Below, piece after piece: positions 36,107-46,463 of a stretch of DNA of 64,000 nucleotides. Positions within the stretch are counted from its first letter, which is position 1. Each line of letters begins with the position of its first letter. Under the pieces are notes generated by a model, which was given only the letters and a program-made list of their open reading frames with translations, did no database searches and was not told the DNA's origin. Source of the stretch: Turnera subulata (Eukaryota > Streptophyta > Magnoliopsida > Malpighiales > Passifloraceae); NCBI GenBank assembly GCA_028386065.3, contig JAKUCV010002470.1, positions 246,768-310,767 of the forward strand. The letters are read 5' to 3'. The position numbers and the translations under genes were made by a program.

Positions 36107-36133
36107 TAGTAGAAACACTCTGATCATTCCCCA

Positions 36134-37310
36134 TTGGTCCTTAAAAATGGTATTCCTATCTTTTCAGGTCCAAGTGCCTCTAAATTTCTTAATTGCTGGT
36201 TAACTGATCCTATGTTTGCAGGTATAGTGATTAAGGTAGAATTTGTTCTATTGAAGGTGAGCTCTATTCAGTTCAGCAACGAAATTATTCGGGGGACTAT
36301 TCTATCAATTCCATTGGTCTTGAGCAGCTTTTGGGTAATGGTTTACTTAAACTAAAGTTGGCCAGGAGGCTATACTTCAGCATATAGATCATAAATTAAT
36401 TGGATTAATTGTTCTGTTTCTTTCACAATGCTCGTGAAGATTGAGGAATTCAATCCAAAATATTGTTAATTCTTTAGGTGAGACTCTAACTTCTTCCCCC
36501 TGATTCAGAAAGAAATTTTGTGTGTTTTTAAGACATTTCTAGGACAAGAAGACCTGAATGTTACAGGTGATGATCTGGGATATTTCCAATCTTTATTATG
36601 TTAACTCAACAAGTTTCTCAAAAGCAGTGTGTCTTTCTGCTTACTGAAGTCTCTGAGGTAGAAGTGAAATCACCAATGTTTACATTATAATATTTCTCAA
36701 AATATTTTGCACAGATTACATACTCCTTCTCGGCTGAAATTCAACTTTTTCTCAGTGGGGTTACACAGGAGCACCCGCTCTACATTTGCAAGCACTTCGT
36801 AGCTTTAAGCATAGCTCACTTCCTGTTCAATATCTTGGAGTTCCTTTGATTTCAAGGAAGCAAAACTCTACTGCATGCAGGCCCTTGAAAAACGTTGACC
36901 AAAGCTAGAACCAACAATTGAATGCTCAGTTCCTCTCTTTTGCTGGCCGTTTCCAGCTAATGATTTCGGCACTTTCAAGTACCCCAAACTTTTGGATTAA
37001 CAAGTTTATCCTCCCTCCTTCTCTTTTAAAGGAGATAGATAGGAAATATAGCTCTTTTTTCTAGTCTGGTGCTTATGGAAATGCTAAAAAAGCAAAATTT
37101 TTTGGAATAACTTGACTTTACTTAAAAAAGGAGATGTATTAGGATTAGAAGTTTCTTATTCCGCACAAAGCCACGAAACCAACTTATAGCCATTTTACCT
37201 CTACACTTCCCTTGCAAGAAAGTATCTTTTCATGCCTGAGCCTCTTGTGTGGACTGTTTGTTTAAAAAATTTCTACTTGGGACTAATATGGTTGTACTTG
37301 TATATGTGAT
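36134..37310 (+). pseudogene. LINE fragment, 3' part of the RT open reading frame
   Basis: KFLNCWLTDPMF near 36170 and, from 36720, phrases typical of plant L1-type LINEs after the RT domain: ALHLQALRSFKHSSLPVQYLGVPLIS, FAGRFQLMISAL, NFWINKFILP, AKKAKFFWNN. Frameshifts and stops interrupt it. It ends at the TRIM LTR at about 37324. Confidence 0.75.
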
Positions 37311-37323
37311 GATTTAAACCTCT

Positions 37324-37394
37324 TGCTGGATATTCTGAGTAAGTGTTCCACATCGGATGAAAGGAGACCAAGTGAGTGAAATATAAGTGGAGAG
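37324..37394 (+). mobile_element. TRIM LTR-1, 5' part (split by Sirevirus)
   Basis: Matches the first 70 bases of the TRIM LTRs at 51328 and 51747 (TGCTGGATATT for TGTTGGGTATT, then GAGTAAGTGT-CCACATCGGATGA). The rest of this LTR resumes at 50990 after the inserted Sirevirus. Confidence 0.8.
37390..37394. repeat. Target site duplication GAGAG (left)
   Basis: GAGAG directly before the Sirevirus 5' LTR. The partner is at 50990-50994. Removing the Sirevirus and one copy restores AAGTGGAGAGGACCCATG, as in the intact TRIM LTR at 51396-51413. Confidence 0.95.
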
Positions 37395-38531
37395 TGTTAA
37401 CCAAAAATAGGGTTAATCACCTTCTAATGCTAAACTGTGATTAACCATGATTATGATTGGTCTTGATGATTAACAAATTACATGTACATTGCTAGCTTTG
37501 CTTGTGTTGATTTTCAGTTGCAGGAAAAATATGGTTTCTGCCGATACCATTTCTTGGACACACGACATATGGTTTTTATCAATACCATATCTTGGATACA
37601 CGACATATGGTTTTTACCGATACCATATCTGAAGCTGTAAACATCAACTTTTTGTGCAAGTTGCGTATGGTCCTGCAAGCAATTAACTCCCACTTCCAGC
37701 CGTTTGAATTGGAGAACAATTAAGAGGGAAGACTTTATGGAAGTGCAAATGATGTTCCCACCTAACTCCCACTCAACTCCAGAAGGTGGTCCAAACTTTC
37801 CAGATTTGGGAATTCGTAGCTACCAAGGAGTTGACATGCATAACGGCACCAAACTGAAGCTTTAATAAACTGAAGTCAACTGGAGTACAAGGAGCAGTTG
37901 CAGGAGCGTACCCTCCATACTCAGATCCTGTAAAGAGGGACGTTTACACCTCTAGAAAGGCATCCCAGCTATTGCGCAAAATCTGAGTGTATACTTGAGC
38001 TTAAAAAATTTGGTATTTGTTCTGGTTTTTTCTTCTTACAGTGCGAAACTATTTTAAGGGACAATTTGTAAGCAAGGCTTAGTTTAGTTTTGCTGGGTAC
38101 TGAAGTCTAAGATTAGATTTAAGAGTAGGTTCAAGCTTAGCCTGTGAAAAGCTTATGTAAGGTTAGAGTTTAGCCTGTGAAAAACTTGCAAAGGTTTGAG
38201 CTTAGCCTAGAAAAGCTTGTATTTGTAACGGTTAAGGTTGATCCCGCAAAAACCTAAGTATAGTGAGAGTTTTCAAATCCTAAAGGAAGTAACCTTTAGG
38301 TAGTGGAGTACCTGGTAAGGGGGAACCACTCTAAATCATTGTGTTTACTCTCTTCTACTTTTTCTCTACTCGCTTTCCTGTCCTATATACTCGCTCAGAG
38401 TTTAACAGATTTGGTATCTCAAAAACCAAATCTTTCCACAGAGATTTGGTATCGCAAAAACCAAATCATTCTATCCGAAAAAGTTTTCAAGTGCCTAATT
38501 CAGCCCCCTCTTAGGCACTTTTGGGCCTACA
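37395..38531 (+). mobile_element. Sirevirus 5' LTR (1137 bp)
   Basis: Starts TGTTAACCAAAAATAGGG and ends ...TTTTGGGCCTACA, two bases before a primer site. Collinear with 49882-50989. It carries several inverted repeats of the half-site ATWTGGT (37531-37550, 37567-37590, 37605-37628, 38407-38433, 38443-38467). Assignment to SIRE/Maximus rests on the coding region and on the extra 3' reading frame. Confidence 0.93.
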
Positions 38532-38533
38532 AT

Positions 38534-38545
38534 TGGTAGGGGAGC
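38534..38545 (+). other. Sirevirus primer binding site
   Basis: TGGTAGGGGAGC, similar to the complement of initiator tRNA-Met (TGGTATCAGAGC) with three differences, two bases after the LTR end. Confidence 0.65.
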
Positions 38546-38587
38546 TACGTTCTCAGTTCAAAGGAGTAATATCCTGAGACAAAGATC

Positions 38588-40434
38588 ATGGCTTTTGAGA
38601 GTACAAGCTTGAACAAGGCACCATACTTTGATGGGGCAAACTTTGACTATTGGAAGTTTTTCATGAAGATCTTCCTTGAAGAAAAGGACATTGAGATGTG
38701 TCATATTGTCCAGAATCCTTACAACAGGCCGAACAGTCCTATGCTTCTCTGGACTGATGATGAAATAAAGAGAGCAAAGCTTGATGCCAAGCCAAAAATG
38801 CCCTATTATGTGGTATTAGTGAAAGTGAGTTTCAAAGAGTTAGATCTTGTGAAAATGCTCATGAAATATGGAGATTATTGTGCACCACTCATGAAGGCAC
38901 AAATCAGGTTAAAGAATCAAGGCTCAATCGCTTGATGCGAGAATATGAGCTGTTTCAAATGGATTCTGGAGAAACCATACATGCCATGGATACTTGCTTT
39001 ACTATATTTTGCAACAACCTTGCATCACTTGGAAAGGTGATGACACATAGACAAAAGGTTGCAAAGATTCTAAGGTCACTTCCCAAAGAATGGGAACCTA
39101 AAGTGACTGCCATTGAAGAAGCTCAGAATTTGAATTTGCTATCCTATGATGAGCTCATTGGCAAGCTAATTTGTCATGGTGACAAAATTGAACCAAAGAG
39201 GAAGGACGTCGCATTAAAGGTTCAGGAACCAAATGATGATGATGGCGACTCTGATATGGCTCTCCTTACTAGAAGATTCGCAAGGTACCTTAAGATAAAG
39301 AAGCAACTCAAAGGGAAAAATCTTAAGGTCACAAAAGCTGAGGAGCCTAAGAAAGACTCTTTGGTGTGCTTTTGTTGCAATCGTTCAGGCCATATCAAGT
39401 CTGAGTGTCCTTATCAAAAGAAGGACCCATCTGGTTTTTCAAAAACCAAGGGAAAGAAGGCTATGGTGACATGGGATGATTCAGACTCCTCAACCGATTC
39501 TCATGTCGAGGAGGAGACAAATCTATACTTCACGGCCCAAGAAGATTCTAAGGTAACAGATTCTACTGACCTTAATTTAGAAGAATTACTTGATGCTTTT
39601 GATGAATTGCATACCAAATATAAGTAAGTAGTTAAGAAAAATAAGGAGTATAAGAAGAATATTGATTTGCTTGAATTTAATGAGGAAGCCTATAAAATTG
39701 AAAATGAGAAACTTAGACTAGTTAATGCTGATGTTGTGAAAGTAAGTGAGGATTTAAAAGCTGAGAAATTTGCTCTAAAGAATGCTTATGACGAACTTGA
39801 AAAGGGATATACTTGTAAGAATGATATGTGTAAAGTTCTTGAAAATGAAAAGAATGTTCTTGAAAAGCCTATCATTGATCTAAAATCCTCTCTAGAGAAA
39901 TTTACTGGTAATACTAATAATTTGAATAAGTTGTTAGGACAGCAATGAAGTTCTACACAGAAAGAAGGATTAGGTGTTACACATTTGGTTTCTGAAAAAC
40001 CAAATCCCACTGTGCGATTTGTTAGGGCAGAATCTAGTGTACCATACAAACCAGACACTTCACATCTTAGGAATGTTAGGACACACAAGTATGTGAACCA
40101 TTATGCTTCAAAGCCAAGTAGGTCAAATCTGGTTGATAGAAAATCATATAGAAAGAATATGTCATACAGGACAGATATGGTTTTTAGAAAACCAAATCAT
40201 AGTATGCAGTCACATAGATTTAGAAGAAACACTTATGCGAATTCCTTTAGGAATTATATGCATACACATTATCATGCACCACGTATTACTTGCTATTACT
40301 GTGGAAAGAATGGTCATGGCATCAAAGCTTGTTGGATTAAAAAGAGGAATCAAAATGTTAGATATGTGTGGGTTCCGAAAGGAACCAAATCTAACCCCAC
40401 AGGACCCAAGTTAGTTTGGGTACCTAAAACCTAG
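38588..40434 (+). pseudogene. Sirevirus gag
   Basis: Starts at the ATG 38588. The N-terminal YFDGANFDYWK motif is typical of copia gag. A 1-nt shift near 38900 moves the frame, which then runs to 40434 with stops at 39625 and 39946. Two CCHC zinc knuckles are intact: 39367-39408 (CFCC...GHIKSEC) and 40291-40332 (CYYC...GHGIKAC). Two knuckles and a long Lys/Glu-rich coiled-coil stretch between them (39660-39940) are Sirevirus-like. WVPK near the end leads to protease. Confidence 0.88.
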
Positions 40435-40467
40435 TTGTCTTCTGTAGGTGACAAGGGATGAATGGAT

Positions 40468-40472
40468 CTTAG
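40468..40472. repeat. Target site duplication CTTAG (left)
   Basis: CTTAG directly before the TGTAACGCC of the solo LTR. The partner is at 44160-44164. Confidence 0.95.
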
Positions 40473-43400
40473 TGTAACGCCCCGATTTTCGTTAATAGAT
40501 TTTTACGGAATTTTCAAAATTTTTGAAATTTTATTTCCAATTTTACCCTTATGGAATTTCCGGGTATTCTATGTCAAGAAAATTATTATTGTTATTAATT
40601 TATTCTCCTTGGAATGTTTTATTACTTCTGGAATTAATTCTTAGTCGGTTTCTGTGAGAACGACTGGAGTTACGGGGTAAAACAAAGTGTACATAGTAGT
40701 CTTATTAAAACTACGTAGTTTTGGGGTGTCAAGGCTTTAAACTCAAAGGGAGCTGGTGCTTTGACTAGGTCACATATGCGCGTTGACCTGAGAACTGGGA
40801 AAGGCAAAACGACGCCGTTTTGCTAGCCAAAATGACGCCGTTTTGAGTACGGCCGAATCCTAGGGTTTGACTGGGGATATAAATGTCATTTCTTCTCTCT
40901 CTCCTCCCTTCTCTTTTCTCTTCTCTTCTGACTTCGGCCGCCCTCTCCTTTTCTGCTTTCCTTTTTTCTTTTCCATTTTCTTTCTCTCCTCTCCTAAGTT
41001 TCTCTCCCACGAATCAACTGATAACCCCTCCCCTGTCTTTTCCATTAATTTTGCTTTCCTTCTTCTTCCGGTTGTTGATGGGTTGCTAATCGGGCTGTGT
41101 TGCTGTGGTGTCGGGTGTAGCTGCAACCCAACGGGGGACGAACGAGGACTGGGCAAAGAGGGCTAGGCTTTGACAGCCTCCGCGCGCGAGCAAACCTGAG
41201 GGAAGGCGGGCTCAAGCAGTCGCCGCCGCCTTGGTTCTCTGTTCGTCCTCTCGTCGCCGCTCTTGTGGAGCCGGAGCTGTTGCCTCCTGTTCGTCGGGTA
41301 AGCCCCGACTCCTCTCCTTTTCCATATTTCGTTCTCTTCCCCTTTTCTTTTATTTTTCTCTACATCTCTGTCTCCTTTCGTCATCATCACTCTTCCTCCT
41401 TGCTGCCACCGTCGTCCTCTGTCGGGTAAGTTGCCCGTTTCTGTTTCTTTTCTCTTTTCCTTCTTTTCGTCTTGTGGGATTGAATTGACCCGTGGTGGGT
41501 TGTTGTTGGCTGCTTCTTGTGTTGTCGGCGGTGGTTGTTGGTTGCGGTTGGTTTTGGTGGCGTTGGAGGGTGGTTGTCGTTTTGCTGCTGTGTGGTCGTG
41601 CTGGATTTGGGTTCGGGTCGATCATGTTCTGGGTGTGGCGGTGTGTGTGCCGACCGCTGGAACGGGTGGTGACAGTGCCGGCAGTGGTGTTGGTATCTTC
41701 CAGGCAGAACTCATGTTTGTGCTCTGCAACGGGGTCTGGCCGTTTCATGTCTGGACAGTGGGCAGTGATGACCCACTTGCATTTTGGTAAGGATTCTGAC
41801 CCTCCTTTCCTTTCTATTTCGTGTCTATTTTTCAGTGTGGATTGGTTGCTTGTTGGATTCTGTGTCGGTTAGTTCCCATTTTGAAGAAGTCTTGAATATG
41901 CGATTTGCTTATCTCTTGGACATGAGTTAATCGTTTAACTATAAAGTATGTGATCATATAACTTGTCTAAGTTAATTAAACCAAACACAGGATTTAGTCT
42001 TGGCATGCACACTATTAGATATTGGAAACAATAACGGTGGACATTAAAATGAATTTGATTGCGGTAACACTTACTATAATGACAATAGTAATGATTCCAC
42101 TTATTTACTCTAAGCATGCAACAAGATATTAATTTTTGTGTTGGCTCGGTTGTTGGTGAATGCTTGTGAAGGGGAACTAAGTCAGGTTATCAAATTTACT
42201 GGCTTTTAAATAACACGTTAACTTATGATCGGAAGTTTCCGGGCATAAAGTACTTGCTGGAATTTTAGTTGAGTGTGGTTTTTATGTCGCAACTTGACAC
42301 TAGAGGGATAATGGAGTAGTGTGGCTGAAACAATTAATATACAAAGTCGGTAGACCGTTGTTGTAAAGTAATTTCGGGTTTCTAACGAGTTATATTAAAC
42401 TCTTGTTTTTAAACCTTGGTGAATTAAGATAATAGGGGGTTGGTCTATATATACATATTAAACACTGCTGGGTTTGAATCTTTATCAGTGTGTACATTTG
42501 TAAACGAGGTAGTGACAGCCTTGTGTTAATACTTGGTTGATGTGGTTAATAGTTTCATATAATAAGCACATGCTAAGACCTTGCGTAAGTCAAATGAACA
42601 AGGATTTGGGGATGCTTTTATTTATAATTAAACTCTTGCTTTTAAACTTTGGTAAATAATGACTCTTGAGCTTTGGGTCTGATTCAAAATGAATTGTTAA
42701 TAACTATGTTGGATAATAGGTTTGGCTATACATTTATATAAATGGTGTTTTGTATCTAGCTTTCAAAGTGGAGTTTTATAAAGATAATAGGGCTTACCCT
42801 GTAGTCTCTTATAGTTCCTACGTCACGTTGAGGTTCGTAAACATTGAAATCATATAGCTAGGTACCTGGCATGCCTACATTCCTTGTCTTTAAAATGAAT
42901 GTATAAGTGATACAAGTGACTACATGTTTAGGCTTTGGATGTACTTGAGGAGTAACCAGATGGAGTGCTAGCTTCTAAATGATTTCAGGTGAGGACTTAT
43001 AAACCTTTGTATGCATTACTGCCTACAATGCTCGGTAATTATCTTGGTATATAAAGTGGATTATTTGTTTGGTCTTGAATGCTGCTTGCCTGTTGTGCTG
43101 ATGTTGCTATTTGTAAAGTGAGTTATGTTGATGATACTTATGACGTGGTGTGTCTGATTATGTGACCTGTTGTCCGATGTGATGTAATGTGCTTGTCTAG
43201 CATGACTTGTTTTGGGTGTTAAATAACGTGATAAATGCTTTGTGGTTTGTGTGGTGGACTGTGGGCTGGTGGCCCGGATTTGAGAATAAGATGTTAAATC
43301 CACACAACCCTGTCGACAATAACGTATGGTACAATTCTTAAAGGATAATTGAGAATAAAATACTATAATAATTCTACTGTGGGGCTGTTGACCGGTTGGT

Positions 43401-44159
43401 TCGAGTGGGAAGTAATACCCCTCGGGATGGCATGCGGGTTTGCATGTGGGCCTGTGATGGCCGGTTCTACCTCCCTCCTTCTACCTCCCCCTTTCTACCT
43501 CCCTCTTTCTCTCTGTCTCTCTCTCTCTATGGATATGTTTGGGCTTCGTGCCTGGTTTATTTGGGCTTATGCCTGGATGTCTCATGAGACGGGACCGAGC
43601 TCGACGCACACAGTAGAGGGCCCTAATAAAATATTTAAACCTAACAACAAAGATAATAATATAAGTAATGACAAGTGATGGTTTGTAGTCTGATGATGTC
43701 TTGCTCTGTGTATTGTGGTTGTTGTTGTTTGATGCCGGTGTACTTGTAGTTGACTTGTAGTTGTATATTATTGGTTTATTTGTTTGCGGTGAGACAGTGG
43801 TTGGTCTCACCCCCTCACAGTTTTACACAGGTTAGCTGATCGATGATCAGAAGAGCATATCAGCAGGTGGCGGTGTTTTCCTCTCCTCGGGTCGGATCCA
43901 TAGAGTTCACTGCATACATGTTATCATATGTATAGTCTTCCGCTGCATACTCGTTGTTGTGTAATTTGTTGTATAAATGTTCATTGATTATTATGTTGAT
44001 ATTGTATCCCGGGAAGAAGGGCATTTTGGTCTCTTCACATGTTATACATTCTTTTATGGATAGTTTGGGATACGGGTGTCCCGGGAATGATAAGGGCAAT
44101 TTGGTCAATCTATAATTAATTTATAACTTATATTAATAAATTGGGACACGGTCGTTTCA
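40473..44159 (+). mobile_element. Gypsy solo LTR inserted in Sirevirus (3687 bp)
   Basis: Starts TGTAACGCCCCGATT, ends ...CACGGTCGTTTCA, with a perfect 5-bp duplication CTTAG on both sides and no internal sequence. It is therefore a solo LTR left by LTR-LTR recombination after insertion. Features: palindrome AAAACTACGTAGTTTT (40707-40722), two copies of a GACGCCGTTTT palindrome (40806-40821, 40829-40844), TATA box (40878-40884), CT-rich leader, CT microsatellite (43470-43535) and a 3' end similar to 1-583. Confidence 0.95.
40707..40884 (+). promoter_or_regulatory. Core promoter of the solo LTR
   Basis: Three palindromes (one ACGT-cored, two GACGCCGTTTT-type) stand within 170 bp upstream of GATATAAATG (TATA at 40878-40884), followed by a C/T-rich leader. 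ACGT cores are typical bZIP sites in plants; binding here is inferred. Confidence 0.5.
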
Positions 44160-44164
44160 CTTAG

Positions 44165-45806
44165 ACAGTGGATGCTCAAGACATATGATAGGAGAAGTAT
44201 CCATATTTTCATCCCTAACCATGAAGGACCGAGGAAAAGTAACTTTTGGGGACAAGTCCAAAAGACAAATTCTCGGGTTTGGTAACATTGACTCTACCCC
44301 ATCTATTGAACATGTTTCACTTGTTGATAATCTTAAATATAATCTGCTTAGTGTGAGTTAACTTTGTGATAAAGGTTTTAAAGTCACTTTTGAAGCTTCT
44401 AAATTTTTAGCGAGTTCGGTAGACAAAGATGTGGTATTTACTGGTACCAGAAAAGGAAATGTCTACTCCATATGTTTTGATAATGCTATGAACTCTGAGC
44501 TTAAGTGTTTAAGTGAAAGAACAGAAACACCAACCTTATGGCACAGAAGGCTAGGGCATGCCAACTTGGACCTCATATCCAGATTATAAAGCAAGTTGGT
44601 GAAAGGTTTACCTGCACTCAAATATGAAAAAGAAGCTACATGTCGTGCATGTCAGCTTGGTAAACAGGTTAAAAGTTCCTTTAAGCCCAAACATGCTATC
44701 TCTACATCTAGACCACTTGAATTATTGGATATGGATTTGTTTGGACCTATGAGAACGATGAGTATAGGTGGTAAGAGATATGTTTTTGTCATAGTTGATG
44801 ATTATTTTAGATATACATGGGTCATGTTTCTTGCTCATAAGGATCATGCATGTGATGAAATTAGTACTCTTGCTAAACAATTACAAAATGCAAAAGGGTA
44901 TAAAATTTAAAAAATTAGAAGTGATCATGAAGGAGAATTTGATAATCATGCCTTCAAACAATTCCGTGAGCAAATAGGCATAGTACATTCATTTTCAACT
45001 CCTAGAACACCTCAACAAAATGGGGTTGTTGAGAGGAAGAATTGAACCTTGCAAGAAATGGCTGGAACTATGCTTAATGAGCATAAGTTACCAGCATATT
45101 TCTTGGCAGATGGTGTGAACACAATTTGCTACATTTTAAATAGAGTCTCTATGCGTCCTATAATTGAAAAGACACCTTATGAGATTTGGTATGGGAAGAA
45201 AAAAAATATTTCTTACTTTCGAGTCTTTGGGTCTAAATGCGATATTCTAAATACAAAGGATAACCTGGATAAGTTTGAAGCAAAATCTGTTGATGGTATT
45301 TTTCTTGGCTACTCTACAACCAGTAAAGCATATCGAGTCTACAACAAGATAAATATGGTAGTTGAAGAAACCATACATGTTCTTTTTGATGAGACTGACC
45401 CGTGTGATCTAAGTGTTGAAGAAGATGCAGATGGCACTCTTGATGTTCAACCACAGGTTATTAACATTGATATTCCATCTGAAGAAAAAGAAGAACAACT
45501 ACCTGTATTGGTTCCACATGATGCGTCACAACAACAACATGACAATCTGCCAGATTTGGTTGCGGAAAAACTTAATGTTTCTACACGTGCTTCACCTTCA
45601 CAACACACTTTTCAAAACATCAGAGCGCCTAGAGGACTATCAACTGATGATATTCTTGGTGACATCACTAGAGGAGTAACCACAAGGTCATCCATGCGGA
45701 ATGTGAAAACACATCTTGCATTCTTGTCACAAATTGAGCCCAAGAACGCACATGATGCCATCCATGATGAATTTTGGGTCAATGCAGTACAAGAAGAACT
45801 GAATTA
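44165..45806 (+). pseudogene. Sirevirus protease-integrase
   Basis: The frame resumes after the solo LTR at the protease active site, whose Asp-Ser-Gly codons straddle the duplicated CTTAG (44160-44164). Integrase follows: zinc finger H-x4-H ... C-x2-C (LWHRRLGHANL, CRACQLGK), first Asp in LLDMDLFGPM, second Asp in SDHEGEF, Glu in NGVVERKN, all retained. Stops lie near 44357, 44587, 44908 and 45043. The C-terminal YEIWYGKKKNISYFRVFG and FLGYS phrases are typical of copia integrase. The frame ends at 45806. Confidence 0.9.
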
Positions 45807-45951
45807 GTTAAGGAGAAGTGATGTGTGGGAGTTGGTACCTAGACCACCTGAACACTCCGTCATTGGAACAAACCACTCAATGAGGAGCAATTCACAAAAA
45901 TCAAACTTGTTCTTGGAATGTGCAATCTACTGTAAAAGTCTGTGAGTTAAT
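45807..45951 (+). pseudogene. Sirevirus RT/RNase H deletion junction
   Basis: WELVPRPPEHSVIGT, the sequence just before RT, runs directly into KPLNEEQFTKIKLVLGMCN, the normal end of copia pol. All of RT and nearly all of RNase H (normally well over 1.5 kb) are absent. The join is near 45868 at GGAACAAA. The element cannot reverse-transcribe itself. Confidence 0.85.
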
Positions 45952-46154
45952 CTGGTTTCTGCAAAAATCATATCTATGCTTATATGTTTCATGCATCATA
46001 TTAGGCTATGCATTGACATCACTTGCACACTAGCACTATGCATTTAAGTAAATGAGGACACATTCAAAAGGTGTTCGAATCATCAAAGGTACTAAAAGGA
46101 AGTTTGGGAAAGTCCTGGTTTTATATAACACCATCTACAAGCTGATGCCGAGGA

Positions 46155-46180
46155 GATATGGTTTTTGGAAAAACCATATC
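46155..46180. repeat. Perfect 12-bp-stem hairpin in Sirevirus
   Basis: GATATGGTTTTT and AAAAACCATATC are separated by two bases (GG). It lies between pol and the third reading frame and is one of a series with the ATWTGGT half-site. Confidence 0.9.
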
Positions 46181-46463
46181 TATTATTGACAATGGTTATT
46201 ATCCAGTGGGCAGAAGAAAAGGCAGAAGACAAGGCAGTTGGACTCTGAAAAAGGCAGTTGCCCTTTTATGCTTCCCATGTATGTCAGAAGAAACAAAGGG
46301 AAGTGGAGAAGTTAATGCAAGTAAACTGTTCCCTAAATCCCGCGAGCGAAATTCTCTCTCTCCTACATATTCTGTTTCACACACAAACCCGATTTTATCT
46401 CTTCCTCCAGAAATCTCTCAAACATAGAAACCCTAAAACACTGAAAGACCGTATATTACAGAC

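Noticed and set aside
38588..38935. Intact short gag protein as a domesticated gene
   Set aside because: The frame ends at a frameshift, and the rest of gag continues in another frame; simple decay is the better explanation.
43470..43535. CT-rich tract as a regulatory element
   Set aside because: Simple CT microsatellite in the solo LTR; length likely drifts freely.
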